In this document: in pieces, positions 36,992 through 45,740 of the stretch
How positions within the stretch are numbered: position 1 is the first letter of the stretch
How the letters are laid out: every line of letters starts with the position of its first letter
Assembly: GCF_014268935.2 (NCBI RefSeq)
Contig: NZ_JABWRJ020000002.1
Span: 612,001 to 676,000 of the forward strand
Source: Pseudomonas peradeniyensis
GTDB lineage: Bacteria > Pseudomonadota > Gammaproteobacteria > Pseudomonadales > Pseudomonadaceae
Length of the DNA stretch: 64,000 bases
Direction of reading: 5' to 3'
Position numbers and translations under genes: made by a program
The notes under the pieces: model-generated
What the model was told of the DNA's origin: nothing
Database searches by the model: none
What the model saw: the letters and a program-made list of their open reading frames with translations, nothing else

Positions 36992-38160
36992 ACCAGGTCC
37001 ACCCGCAGGTTGGCGATGCGCGCGATGCTCAGCTGCGAGACGATGTCCTCGCTGGCGAAATGCAGCGACTCGATGTCGGCGAAGGCCTGGTGCAGCTCCT
37101 CGGCCAAGCGGCTGAAGGAGAACCGCGACTGTGGGTAAGTCAGCGTCGGCCGATAGTCGCTGGCCGTGCTTTCGCGAAACGCCGCGCGGATGAACTGGGT
37201 GATGCCCTGCTGTAACTCTTCGCGCCGTTTCGCCGTCAGGTTCGCCCGCGGCCAGACCGTCAACGCGATGTCGTGGCGCGTCTCGGGCATGACCATCACC
37301 AGCAGGTCGTCGCCGTGACCGTGGTTGCCTTGGTCGCGCACATGGGCGTTGATCTGCTCCAGATACGCCTGCGCCGGCACGTCGGCGTCGAACAGCACGT
37401 AGGCGTTGGCGCTGCCCGGACCACGCGGTGCGTCGTGGAGGAAGTACACGCCATCGGGGCGCACCCCCGGGAAGGCGGCGATCATGGCGCGGTAGACCGC
37501 GTCGGTGTGCCACTGGTTGACCGCGCTGAACTGGTTGCGGGTGCGCAGGCGCAACTGGTCGTCGGGCTCGGGGTCGGCCCCGGGCGAGGTCATCCAGCCG
37601 TCGGCATTGACCACCTGGACGATCCCCGGCACAGGCTCGGGCAGGATGGCGTAGTAACCGGGCGCCAGGTTGTAGCCGCTGCCGACCTGCTGCGCCTGGA
37701 CCTTGACCGACTGTTGCAGGCGGCCGTCGGGGAACACAGCATCCTCGACCGTCACCAGCTGGTAGACGTGGCCGTTGATCGCGGCGGATTGCACCACCAC
37801 GCCGGCGCGCATCAGCAGCTCGCCGGCGCTGTTTTCACGGGTGAACAACAGCTGGCCCTGGGCCTTGGTCGCGCCTTTACGCTCGACGTTCACCGCCCAG
37901 GCCAGGCTGTCCAGCCAGGCGCCGCTGGCCGTCTTGACGAAGAAGTTGGGCAGCACGGTGTCGCTGATGAAACCGACCAGCCACAGCACCGGCTTGGTCA
38001 CCAGCGCCGTCACCACGCGCCAGAATGGCGAGTAGGCGCTGGTGTTGCTGAGCTTGCTGCCCTGGGCAGCCACTTCGGCCTCCCAGGCCTGGTGCAGGGC
38101 CGCCTCAGTGGTGGGAATGCCGGCGTCGGCCAGCACCTTGCGAAAGTCCAAGTCGCTCAC
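36988..38160 (-). CDS. Baseplate assembly protein J
   Basis: A 390-residue gpJ/gp6-like wedge protein: RENSAGELLMRAGVVVQSAA, VGSGYNLAPGYYAILPEPVP, DPEPDDQLRLRTRNQF and the C-terminal FSFSRLAEELHQAFADIESL. These are typical of the Baseplate_J family in contractile tails. It overlaps its two neighbours by 4 bp each. Confidence 0.92.
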   Translation of the reverse strand: MSDLDFRKVLADAGIPTTEAALHQAWEAEVAAQGSKLSNTSAYSPFWRVVTALVTKPVLWLVGFISDTVLPNFFVKTASGAWLDSLAWAVNVERKGATKAQGQLLFTRENSAGELLMRAGVVVQSAAINGHVYQLVTVEDAVFPDGRLQQSVKVQAQQVGSGYNLAPGYYAILPEPVPGIVQVVNADGWMTSPGADPEPDDQLRLRTRNQFSAVNQWHTDAVYRAMIAAFPGVRPDGVYFLHDAPRGPGSANAYVLFDADVPAQAYLEQINAHVRDQGNHGHGDDLLVMVMPETRHDIALTVWPRANLTAKRREELQQGITQFIRAAFRESTASDYRPTLTYPQSRFSFSRLAEELHQAFADIESLHFASEDIVSQLSIARIANLRVDLV

Positions 38161-38474
38161 AGGTATACCTCGATATCACCGAATTTCAGGGTTTTCGCCG
38201 TGACCAGGTAGCGGCCCGGATGCTCTTCCAGGACGCGCGCGGTACCCGGCAGCAGGCGCTCGTCGTCCTCCACCAGCAGCTCCAGTTGCAGGATGCAGTC
38301 GGCCTGGCGCTGGCGGCTGCGCTCGGCCACCAGGGTCACCAGCAGGCCGCTGTCGCGGATCATGTGGGCGATGTCCTGGGCAATGCTGGCCCGGTCCTCG
38401 ATCAGCAGCGGTTGCTGGGAAGGGTCCAGGACCAGGTCGTTGTCGTGGATCAGCAGGTCGATGTAGTCGCTCAT
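38157..38474 (-). CDS. DUF2590 family phage protein (gpW/gp25-like baseplate)
   Basis: A 105-residue protein (MSDYIDLLIHDNDLVLDPSQ, SIAQDIAHMIRDSGLLVTLV) of the DUF2590 family found in VHML/VP882-type tails, in the position of P2 gpW. Its ATG overlaps the tape-measure stop (ATGA) and its end overlaps J by 4 bp. Likely a baseplate wedge part. Confidence 0.85.
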   Translation of the reverse strand: MSDYIDLLIHDNDLVLDPSQQPLLIEDRASIAQDIAHMIRDSGLLVTLVAERSRQRQADCILQLELLVEDDERLLPGTARVLEEHPGRYLVTAKTLKFGDIEVYL

Positions 38475-40588
38475 CAGCCCACCGCCATTGCCATCATCTG
38501 TTCCAGCTCCAGCGGGTTCATGGCCTTGCTGGTGTTGATCTCCACCTTCTCGACATGCATGCGCCGGTCCTGCGCCTGGGTGGTGTTCTGGATCTGGGTC
38601 ATCAGGCCTCCCTGGGGAACGCTCGTCGGGCTGGCCGGCGAGAGGTTGAGTGCGGTCTGGGTCATGCGCTGGCGCTGCTGCTCGAGTTGCTCGACCGGCG
38701 CGCTGGCCATGCTGGGGGCGACGGTGGCGGGTGCCATCGAAGCCGTGTGCGGGGCCGCTGATGGCACCTGCATCAGGGTCTTGAGCAGTGGTTGCGTATT
38801 GCTCATGGGCAGCACGCCGATCGGCGCGACCTGGCTGGCAAGTCCTGGCACCTTGGGTGCTTCCGGCAGATCGGCGAAGGAGGTCTCGATGTTGACGCCC
38901 GGGATCTTGTTCAACCACTCGATCACCAGGTCGAGCGAGCTGCGGAAGACCTTGACGATGCCGTCCCAGGCGGCCTTGGCCATGCCGGTCCAGCCCCCCA
39001 TGTCGGTGAACCACTTGCTCAGTGCGTCCAGCTGTGCGCTGACCCACTGGAAGGCGGCACTGTCCAGGAACGCGGCCTTGAGCTCGTCCCAGTAGGCAAT
39101 GACCAGGACCACGGCAGCGACCAACGCGATGATGCCCGCGATGATGAGGATGATCGGATTGGCCAGGAGTGCGGCGTTCACCAGCCAGAGTGCGCCTTGC
39201 CAGGCAAGGGTGGCGACCCTCACGATCCCCATCCAGGCGTACATGGCGATCAGGCTTGCCAGGAAGATCGACAGCACCAAGGCGTGCCGGAGGAACATGA
39301 AGATGCTCTTCAAACCGGTCATGTTGAGCAGGGCCCAGACCGCATTCAATCTGAGCAGGGTCATCCTGTGGATGCCGGCCAGGATCGTCAGCACACCCAT
39401 CGCGGCAGAAAGACCGAAGATCACCAGGGTGGCGTAACCGACCAGACGGGTGATGTTGGGGAACAGACTGATCCAGCGAACCAAGGTAGTGCCGATCTCG
39501 ACCAGGCGATTCATCAGGGGTTGCAGGATGGGGATGAGTGCCTGGCCGAATGCTATACGTAGCCCTTCCACTGCGCGGGTGAACTGCTGCCACGGATCGA
39601 CCATGGCCTTGGCCATTTTCTCGGCCTCTTCCAGCCCACGGACCTTGCCGAGCTTGTCGAGGCTGCTCCTGAAACGATCGGTGTCCTGTGCAAGTGCTCC
39701 GATCAACTGGGCGCCTTTGTCGCCAAACGCTTGCGTGAGTTTGGTATTGGCCGCCGCGCCTTTCAGATCACCGAACCGGCCTTCCAGCTTCGCGAGGATG
39801 TCCAGCATGGGCAGCGCCTTGCCGTCGGTGTCGGTAAACGAAATCCCGAGCTTTTTCGAAGCCTTGTCGATGTTGTCGAAAAAGGCCTTGTAGAGGCTGC
39901 CGGCTTCGCCGCCCTGCATGGTGCTGGACAAGCTGCCGATCACGGCCATCTGCTCGGCCAGACCGATGCCGGCTGCGGAAGCACTCGCGCCTGCTTCCTT
40001 GAAACCGGCCTTGATCTGCTCGCCGCTGGTGCGGAACAGTTGTACCGCCAAGGCAGTCTGCCCGCCTAACTGCTTGACCCACAGGCCTTTGCCCATGGCG
40101 TCGGCCTGCTGTTTCTGCAGGTTGTACATTGTGCCGACGTACTCGGCCATCACGCCCTGGTCGGTCTTGGTAGCCTTGGCCAGCACGCTGCTGGTGTGGG
40201 TGAAGGTGGCCAGTTGCGAGCCGGACAGCCCCTTGATGGCGCCTTCGATCTTGTAGGCCGAGGTGACGAAGCTGCGGGCGCTTTCGCCATAGGTCATGGA
40301 AAACTTGAGCGCCTTCCTGTTCAGGGCGTCCAAGGCGTCGTCGGCCACGCCGAGCGAGCGGACGTCGGCCAGGGCGCGATTCATTTCGAGGGCCGGCTGC
40401 AGCAAGGCCCCGATTCCCCCCGCCGAACCTTTCAGCTCATTCGTTGCCGCGGTTATCTGCTCAATGCTGGCCTGGCTCCTCTTGGCCAGCACATTGATTC
40501 CCTGGCTCACCTTCGCCAGCGGCGCGGTGACTTTGTCGGTCAGCGACAGGATGAAATCCAGCCGGCTGGTTGCGTTGTTCGCGCTCAT
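38474..40588 (-). CDS. Phage tail tape measure protein
   Basis: A 704-residue protein. The N-terminal region (residues 1-350) is helical with TMP signatures (GIGALLQPALEMNRALADVR, FVTSAYKIEGAIKGLSGSQL). About four to six hydrophobic segments follow at ~370-500 (LVGYATLVIFGLSAAMGVLT, NPIILIIAGIIALVAAVVLV), then a Pro/Ala/Gln-rich C-terminus. The length predicts a tail of roughly 100 nm by the usual 1.5 Angstrom per residue rule. It follows the assembly chaperone by 6 bp. Confidence 0.93.
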   Translation of the reverse strand: MSANNATSRLDFILSLTDKVTAPLAKVSQGINVLAKRSQASIEQITAATNELKGSAGGIGALLQPALEMNRALADVRSLGVADDALDALNRKALKFSMTYGESARSFVTSAYKIEGAIKGLSGSQLATFTHTSSVLAKATKTDQGVMAEYVGTMYNLQKQQADAMGKGLWVKQLGGQTALAVQLFRTSGEQIKAGFKEAGASASAAGIGLAEQMAVIGSLSSTMQGGEAGSLYKAFFDNIDKASKKLGISFTDTDGKALPMLDILAKLEGRFGDLKGAAANTKLTQAFGDKGAQLIGALAQDTDRFRSSLDKLGKVRGLEEAEKMAKAMVDPWQQFTRAVEGLRIAFGQALIPILQPLMNRLVEIGTTLVRWISLFPNITRLVGYATLVIFGLSAAMGVLTILAGIHRMTLLRLNAVWALLNMTGLKSIFMFLRHALVLSIFLASLIAMYAWMGIVRVATLAWQGALWLVNAALLANPIILIIAGIIALVAAVVLVIAYWDELKAAFLDSAAFQWVSAQLDALSKWFTDMGGWTGMAKAAWDGIVKVFRSSLDLVIEWLNKIPGVNIETSFADLPEAPKVPGLASQVAPIGVLPMSNTQPLLKTLMQVPSAAPHTASMAPATVAPSMASAPVEQLEQQRQRMTQTALNLSPASPTSVPQGGLMTQIQNTTQAQDRRMHVEKVEINTSKAMNPLELEQMMAMAVG

Positions 40589-40594
40589 GGGATG

Positions 40595-40786
40595 TCAGCC
40601 TCCATTGAATGCACGTGCGATGCCGTTGGCGATGGCGATTTCCATTCGCCGCCAGTGCTCGTCCTCCAGCCACTTGGCCGTGCCCAGGTTCTCGGGCGTG
40701 GTCGGGGCACCGGGCAGCCAGCGTTCGGCCAGGGCCAGCAGCTGACCCAGGCCGTCCTCGGTCAGTCGCTCTGCGTGGCCGAGCGC
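40595..40786 (-). CDS. Frameshift extension of the tail assembly chaperone (T part)
   Basis: This frame has no credible start of its own. It joins the upstream chaperone by a -1 slip at A AAA AAG (40792-40786, minus strand), which is in phase in the zero frame (GTA AAA AAG). The extension of 63 residues (ALGHAERLTEDGLGQLLALA, then AKWLEDEHWRRMEIAIANGI) ends at 40595, just before the tape-measure gene. The fusion would be 151 residues. This mirrors lambda G/GT and P2 E/E', where the long form recruits tube protein to the tape measure. Confidence 0.8.
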   Translation of the reverse strand, partial: ALGHAERLTEDGLGQLLALAERWLPGAPTTPENLGTAKWLEDEHWRRMEIAIANGIARAFNGG

Positions 40787-41049
40787 TTTTTTACGGTGAC
40801 TTCCACGGTCGGGGCGTACTCCTCGACCAGGGCGCCGGCCAGCTGGATAACGGTCATCGGGTTGGCCAGCAGCGGCTTGAGCTGGTCCTTGTGCTCGGGC
40901 TTCACGGCGGTGACCAGCAGGTTGTTGGCCGGGGCGACCTTGTTGGAGGGGGTCAGGGCGTTGATGTACTTGGTCATCAGCGCCGGATCGATGGCGAAGT
41001 CCAGGGACAGGTCGCCGACTTCCAGGGTGATTTCGGTGCGTTGGGTCAT
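40762..41049 (-). CDS. Phage tail assembly chaperone (G part)
   Basis: A 95-residue protein (TEITLEVGDLSLDFAIDPAL, NPMTVIQLAGALVEEYAPTV) of the putative phage tail assembly chaperone family. It lies between tube and tape-measure genes as in all long-tailed phages. Codon 87-88 (AAA AAG) lies on a slippery heptamer; most ribosomes would stop 8 codons later and a few would shift into the extension to 40595. Confidence 0.88.
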   Translation of the reverse strand: MTQRTEITLEVGDLSLDFAIDPALMTKYINALTPSNKVAPANNLLVTAVKPEHKDQLKPLLANPMTVIQLAGALVEEYAPTVEVTVKKRSATQSD

Positions 41050-41103
41050 GGGTACTACTCCATTGGAATACGGGAATCGAAAAGAACGTGGCGGGCGCTG
41101 TGT

Positions 41104-41310
41104 TCAGCGGCCGCGCTCGTGAAGCTGTTGGCAGGGAACGCAGCGGCGCATGCCGCCCAGGGCGCGGCGCGCCTCGGCGATCTCGTCGCCGCAGTCCGTG
41201 CAGTGGGTGAGGCTGGGCCCAGTCGCCACGCGTCGGCCACGGACGGCGGCGATCGCCAGATCACGCCTGAGCTGTTCCAGGGCCTGGGCGCGGTCGAATG
41301 GGCACACCAT
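41104..41310 (-). CDS. TraR/DksA-type C4 zinc-finger protein in the tail operon
   Basis: A 68-residue protein with a helical N-terminus (DRAQALEQLRRDLAIAAVRG) and a C-terminal C4 zinc finger (CTDCGDEI...CVPCQ) like TraR/DksA. Such proteins bind the RNA polymerase secondary channel. They occur inside tail operons of VP882-like and P2-like phages. The start overlaps the tube stop (ATGA). Possible role: modulating host transcription during particle production; it lacks the long coiled-coil of DksA. Confidence 0.88.
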   Translation of the reverse strand: MVCPFDRAQALEQLRRDLAIAAVRGRRVATGPSLTHCTDCGDEIAEARRALGGMRRCVPCQQLHERGR

Positions 41311-41759
41311 CAGCTCAGGCCCTCGACCTCGGCGAAGGACAGGTACGGCACGCCGTTGACATGGATGAAGTCCGGGCTGGTGACGTCGAACGGCAGCTTG
41401 TGCTTGGTCTTCTCGCCGCCCTTGGCGTCGATGTTGAGCAGGCTGGAGATCTTGAAGCGGCAGCCGAAGGCTTCGACGCGGATCTCGTCAGTGGGGGTCT
41501 TGGCATAGAACAGCTGGTCGAAGGTCCCCAGCTGGCGGAAGCTGCCGGCCTTGGCGGCGGCTTCGATGATCAGGTTGAAGTTGCTGGTGTCCACTTCCAG
41601 CTCGCCGCTGGCGGCCACGTCGCCGGCGACCCAGCCGTCCGGCACGCCCTTGGTGTGCGCCACGGCGCTGTTGTCGGTGATATCGAGGGTTGCGCTCTCA
41701 ACGTGGATCTTCAGGTCGCCCACGTTGATGTCGAAGTTCAAGCCACTGATCTTGGCCAT
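41310..41759 (-). CDS. DUF2597 phage tail tube protein
   Basis: A 149-residue protein beginning MAKISGLNFDINVGDLKIHV with the DUF2597 pattern (DGWVAGDVAASGELEVDTSN, DIDA-like KGGEKTKHKLPFDV). It follows the sheath by 3 bp, the invariant sheath-tube order of contractile tails. The protein would form stacked rings inside the sheath. Confidence 0.88.
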   Translation of the reverse strand: MAKISGLNFDINVGDLKIHVESATLDITDNSAVAHTKGVPDGWVAGDVAASGELEVDTSNFNLIIEAAAKAGSFRQLGTFDQLFYAKTPTDEIRVEAFGCRFKISSLLNIDAKGGEKTKHKLPFDVTSPDFIHVNGVPYLSFAEVEGLS

Positions 41760-41762
41760 GGG

Positions 41763-42878
41763 TTACTCCTGGTTGTCCTGGGAAAGGTCCAGCGCGATGT
41801 TCGCGGTGATGTCCTTGGGGCAGTTGTGCGGGCGGATGCGGATGAACACTTCCACCTGGGTGTGGCTTTTCCAGACGATGACCAGGTCGCCGTCGCGCGG
41901 CGGCTGGATTTCGCCGGGGAATACTTCGCCGGCGAATTTCACCGCCTTGGCCATCTGTCGCAGCGGCGCCATCAGCGCGCTGGTGTTGGCGGCCATGCTG
42001 GCGGGGCTGTTGTTCAGGCGACGGTCGCCGATGCGGCGGATCAGCAGCGGGCGGACCTGGCGGGCGGCCTTGTCGGCCAGGCGCAGGTATTCCAGGACCT
42101 GGAAGTCGCTGGCGGCGGTGTCGAGCATGTTGGCATCGCCCCAGTACACGCCCTCGTAGTCCGGGTAGGTCTGCGAAACGGAGTAGCGTGCCTTGTCCAG
42201 CTCGCTGCGCACTGCCGATGGCAGTGGCACGCCGTCCTTGTCCGCGGGCACCGCGCCCAGGCCCAGGACAGGGCCGCTGGCGACGCGCATCGGGGTATCG
42301 GCGATGCTCCAGGCGGCGTTGGCCAGGCGCCCGGCGAGCACGCCCAGGTCATTGCCGTGCAGCTGCGGCACTACCACGACGCGTGGCGCGGCGATACCGT
42401 CGGTGAGTGCCTTCTGCTCGAGCAGGTAGTCCGACCAGGTCACGGTCGGCAGGATGCCGGCGGACGCGGCCAGGACAAACGAGCGCCGGCCATAGCGGGC
42501 GTTCAGCTGTTCGGCGGCGGTGTGCATGGCCAGCAGTTCCGCGCCGGCGGCCGCCGGCTTGGTGATGACGATGCCCTCGACCGAGTGGCCGTGCTGCTGG
42601 GCGTACTCCAGGGCGCTCGCCCAGTCGCCTTCGGCGCCGATTGGTGCGGCCAGGCAGGCCCAGCGGTCGCCGCCGTTGGCCCGGGCAGCGATCAGTTGGG
42701 TCTTCAGGTCGCTGGCGGCCACGCCCAGCTCGTTGTCCAGGTCGCTGTCCGTGTTTAGGGTCAACAGCTTGCCGACGTTCTTGGCGGCGGGGCCGATGAA
42801 GAGGAAGTAGCGTTCGATCTCGGTCACGGCACCCTGGCCGAGGTTGAGATTGTTCACGCTGATTTTACCGAGTGCCAT
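41763..42878 (-). CDS. DUF2586 phage tail sheath protein
   Basis: A 371-residue sheath of the DUF2586 type (MALGKISVNNLNLGQGAVTE, ARYSVSQTYPDYEGVYWGDA, conserved arginine-rich RPLLIRRIGDRRLNN near residue 275). This sheath class is found in VHML, VP882 and HAP-1-like phages rather than in P2 or Mu. It is the contractile outer cylinder. It precedes the tube gene and has a GAGG ribosome site. Confidence 0.88.
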   Translation of the reverse strand: MALGKISVNNLNLGQGAVTEIERYFLFIGPAAKNVGKLLTLNTDSDLDNELGVAASDLKTQLIAARANGGDRWACLAAPIGAEGDWASALEYAQQHGHSVEGIVITKPAAAGAELLAMHTAAEQLNARYGRRSFVLAASAGILPTVTWSDYLLEQKALTDGIAAPRVVVVPQLHGNDLGVLAGRLANAAWSIADTPMRVASGPVLGLGAVPADKDGVPLPSAVRSELDKARYSVSQTYPDYEGVYWGDANMLDTAASDFQVLEYLRLADKAARQVRPLLIRRIGDRRLNNSPASMAANTSALMAPLRQMAKAVKFAGEVFPGEIQPPRDGDLVIVWKSHTQVEVFIRIRPHNCPKDITANIALDLSQDNQE

Positions 42879-42971
42879 AGGTTGCCTCGTTAGCGGGGTG
42901 ATTGAAGGGGTGTGCCAGGACCTGTCGATCAGGTCGCGGGCGGGTCGGGCGTTGTTGCCCGGGTAATCGGA

Positions 42972-43448
42972 TCAGGGGAGGGGGCTGCCCTGGGGCAGCC
43001 CCTGCAGGGCGACATCGCCTTGCTCGGCGACCCACAGGTCGTAGGGCTGGAATGACCAGGTCTTGCCGAAGACCTCAATCTCGCCAGCCGCGTCCTCGGT
43101 CAGGTAAAGGGGCTCGACGAACTCAAGGACCAGCGACACATCGAGCAGGTCGCTGCCCGGGGCCTTTTGCTTGACGGCGAGGGTCGGTGCCGGCAGGGCG
43201 AACAGGTGACGCCCGGGGTCGTTGGTTTCCAGCCAGCTGCCGGCGAGCGCCATCAGGCGTCCGGGATGACCGCTGAAGTCGTCGAAGTCGAACAGGGCGC
43301 GGTAGCGCAGGTTACCCATGTGCAGGCCCAGCTCAGTCGGCGTCCAGGCCAGTTGCAGGTCCAGCTGCTGGGCCCAGGCGTGCAGTTGCCCGGCAGGCAC
43401 CAGCTTGCGTTCGAGCAGGTAGGTGGTGAGTGCTTTCAACTGGTTCAT
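42972..43448 (-). CDS. P2 GpR-like tail completion protein
   Basis: A 158-residue protein with the R-type plan: LKALTTYLLERKLVPAGQLH, then LRYRALFDFDDFSGHPGRLM and DLLDVSLVLEFVEPLYLTED. It is the first gene of the tail operon. The ATG at 43448 follows GGAGG; the longer frame to 43562 runs into non-coding sequence. In a whole phage it would be preceded by head-completion and capsid genes, but none is here. Confidence 0.8.
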   Translation of the reverse strand: MNQLKALTTYLLERKLVPAGQLHAWAQQLDLQLAWTPTELGLHMGNLRYRALFDFDDFSGHPGRLMALAGSWLETNDPGRHLFALPAPTLAVKQKAPGSDLLDVSLVLEFVEPLYLTEDAAGEIEVFGKTWSFQPYDLWVAEQGDVALQGLPQGSPLP

Positions 43449-43797
43449 GGGGAGGCCTCCGTACAGGGCGAGGTGGCTGAGAAATTCATCGTTGAGTACG
43501 TGGGGGGATTGCCCGCTCCCACAGGGTTCAGAGAACCGCCGAAACCGTGGTCGGCATTCCAAAAAGCCCGCCGTGCAGGCTTTTCAGTAATGCGTTGTCG
43601 AACCGCTGGCCACGACTGGTGACGCCATGCGGCTGCGCTTCAAATTGGTGACTCCGACCGCGGCCGTCTGCCCGCCGGAAAACTGATCGTGGTGCTTTAC
43701 GCTGCACACCCGGGCCAGTTGCCAACCCTCTGAACAGTCGAGGCCTGTTCATCGCTGCCTGTGTCACAACCGGTTGCTGTCCGGCTCGAGAGATAGG
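43449..43797. other. Upstream region of the tail operon, no gene seen
   Basis: A weak 7-bp hairpin flanked by A and T tracts (AAAAGCC...GGCTTTT, 43562-43584) may be a terminator left of the boundary. No capsid, integrase or regulator gene is seen between the tail operon and ychF. Confidence 0.5.
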
Positions 43798-43875
43798 CTA
43801 TGCATCAATGCATATGCAGTCAATGCATTTTTGGAAATATTTAGGCATGAAAATTTGCCGATATGCATGTCGGTC
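43798..43875. promoter_or_regulatory. AT-rich ATGCAT-repeat region, possible promoter/operator
   Basis: ATGCAT occurs three times within 38 bases (TATGCATCAATGCATATGCA, then AATGCAT), with a fourth, ATATGCATG, at about 43861-43869. The patch is far more AT-rich than its surroundings and contains TTGGAAATATTTAGGCATGA. It lies between the tail operon and ychF, both leftward genes, so it could hold the tail-operon promoter. This is an inference from composition. Confidence 0.4.
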
Positions 43876-43910
43876 TTTACGGGCGCGGGTTGTAGGGCTT
43901 TTCTGCAGGC

Positions 43911-43941
43911 GAAAAAAAACCCGCCGGAGCGGGTTTTTTCA
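43911..43941. terminator. Bidirectional intrinsic terminator after ychF
   Basis: A-run, AACCCGC-CGGA-GCGGGTT, T-run: a perfect stem with oligo-A on one side and oligo-T on the other, 12 bases past the ychF stop. It can stop transcription in both directions and isolates ychF from the phage operon. Confidence 0.92.
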
Positions 43942-43952
43942 GGAGCGGCGCA

Positions 43953-45053
43953 TCAGACGTTGAAGCGGAAGTGCATCACGTCACCGTCCTTGACGATGTA
44001 GTCCTTGCCTTCCAGGCGCCATTTGCCGGCTTCCTTGGCGCCGCCCTCACCCTTGAACTGGATGAAGTCGTCGTAGGCCACCACTTCGGCGCGGATGAAG
44101 CCTTTCTCGAAGTCGGTGTGGATCACGCCGGCCGCTTGTGGGGCGGTGGCGCCCACGCGCACGGTCCAGGCACGTACTTCCTGCACGCCGGCAGTGAAGT
44201 AGGTCTGCAGGTTGAGCAGCTCGTAACCGGCACGGATCACGCGGTTCAGGCCAGGCTCTTCCAGGCCCAGGGCCTCGAGGAACATGTCTTTCTCTTCACC
44301 GTCGTCCAGCTCGGCGATCTCGGCTTCGATCTTGTTGCACACCGGCACCACCACCGCGCCTTCTTCCTCGGCAATGGCCTTGACCACGTCCAGGTGCGGG
44401 TTGTTGTCGAAGCCGTCTTCGGCAACGTTGGCGATGTACATCACCGGCTTGCTGGTCAGCAGGTGGAAGCCGCGGATCACCGCCTTGTCTTCGGCGCTCA
44501 TGTTCTTCATCAGGCTGCGCGCAGGCTTGCCTTCGGTGAAGTGGGGGATGAGCTGCTCGAGGATGGCCTTCTGTGCCAGGGCTTCCTTGTCGCCGCCCTT
44601 GGCGTTGCGGGCGACCTTCTGCAGCTGCTTCTCGCAGCTGTCGAGGTCGGCGAAGATCAGTTCGAGGTCGATGATCTCGATGTCGCGCTTGGGGTCGACG
44701 CTGTTGGAGACGTGGATCACGTTCTCGTCTTCGAAGCAGCGCACCACGTGGGCGATGGCGTCGGTCTCGCGGATGTTGGCGAGGAACTTGTTGCCCAGGC
44801 CTTCACCCTTGGAGGCACCGGCGACCAGGCCGGCGATGTCGACGAACTCCATGGTGGTCGGCAGGATGCGGTTCGGCTTGACGATCTCGGCCAGCGCGTT
44901 GAGGCGCGCGTCGGGCATCGGCACGATGCCGCTGTTCGGCTCGATGGTGCAGAAGGGGAAGTTCTCCGCCGCGATGCCGGACTTGGTCAGGGCGTTGAAC
45001 AGGGTGGACTTGCCGACGTTGGGCAGGCCGACGATGCCGCAATTGAAACCCAT
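43953..45053 (-). CDS. ychF: Redox-regulated ribosome-associated ATPase YchF/EngD
   Basis: A 366-residue Obg-family ATPase. The P-loop is [14 protein letters not shown]. The NxxE specificity motif ([10 protein letters not shown]) gives ATP over GTP preference. DxxG is in [20 protein letters not shown], and the C-terminal TGS domain follows. It binds the ribosome and affects stress responses. It is 23 bp after pth, forming the conserved pth-ychF pair. Length standard. Confidence 0.97.
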   Translation of the reverse strand: MGFNCGIVGLPNVGKSTLFNALTKSGIAAENFPFCTIEPNSGIVPMPDARLNALAEIVKPNRILPTTMEFVDIAGLVAGASKGEGLGNKFLANIRETDAIAHVVRCFEDENVIHVSNSVDPKRDIEIIDLELIFADLDSCEKQLQKVARNAKGGDKEALAQKAILEQLIPHFTEGKPARSLMKNMSAEDKAVIRGFHLLTSKPVMYIANVAEDGFDNNPHLDVVKAIAEEEGAVVVPVCNKIEAEIAELDDGEEKDMFLEALGLEEPGLNRVIRAGYELLNLQTYFTAGVQEVRAWTVRVGATAPQAAGVIHTDFEKGFIRAEVVAYDDFIQFKGEGGAKEAGKWRLEGKDYIVKDGDVMHFRFNV

Positions 45054-45076
45054 GGGTATTCCCCTTTCTTAAAGTG

Positions 45077-45661
45077 TCAGGCCTTCTGGCTGTGCAGTTC
45101 GCGCATGGCCTTGGCGAAGTCGCCGGCCAGCACGTCGGGCATCACGCCGAGGGCAAAATCGATGCTGGCGTCGAGCTTCTCCTGCTCGGCGCGTGGCGCC
45201 CGGCCCAGGACGAAGTTGGAGACCAGTTTGGCGTCGCCCGGGTGGCCGATGCCGAGCCGCAGGCGGTGGAAGTCGTTCTGGTTGCCGAGCTGCGCGATGA
45301 TGTCGCGCAGGCCGTTGTGCCCACCGTGGCCGCCGCCTCTCTTGAGCTTGGCGACGCCGGGAGGCAGGTCGAGTTCGTCGTGGGCCACCAGGATCGCTTC
45401 CGGCTTGATGCGGAAGAAATTGGCCAGAGCCGCCACGGACTGGCCGCTACGGTTCATGTAGGTGGTGGGGATCAACAGGCGAACATCGTTGCCCTGATGG
45501 CTGAACTTAGCCGTCAGGCCGAAATACTTTTTGTCAGCGGACAGCGAAACACGCTGGGCGCTGGCGAGGCGTTCAACGAAAAGAGCCCCTGCGTTATGCC
45601 GGGTCTGTTCGTATTCGGGGCCGGGGTTACCCAGGCCGACGATCAACTGGATGGCGGTCAC
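45077..45661 (-). CDS. pth: Peptidyl-tRNA hydrolase
   Basis: A 194-residue enzyme freeing tRNA from stalled peptidyl-tRNA. The catalytic features are [20 protein letters not shown] (Asn and His), YMNRSGQ, and [20 protein letters not shown] with the key Asp. It lies between rplY and ychF on the minus strand, 79 bp after rplY, as in other pseudomonads. Confidence 0.97.
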   Translation of the reverse strand: MTAIQLIVGLGNPGPEYEQTRHNAGALFVERLASAQRVSLSADKKYFGLTAKFSHQGNDVRLLIPTTYMNRSGQSVAALANFFRIKPEAILVAHDELDLPPGVAKLKRGGGHGGHNGLRDIIAQLGNQNDFHRLRLGIGHPGDAKLVSNFVLGRAPRAEQEKLDASIDFALGVMPDVLAGDFAKAMRELHSQKA

Positions 45662-45740
45662 GTCAGGGGCTCTTCCTTGGAGTTGGTGGGTTACGGTGCG
45701 CGCGGCACTGTAACCCGATCAACGCCGGCGTGCGAGTGGA

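Noticed and set aside
34436..37138. A 900-residue open frame on the plus strand across the fibre and baseplate genes
   Set aside because: It is a shadow of the minus-strand tail genes. Its product is Gly/Ala/Gln/His-rich with no domain, and the minus genes have clear families and overlap-coupled starts.
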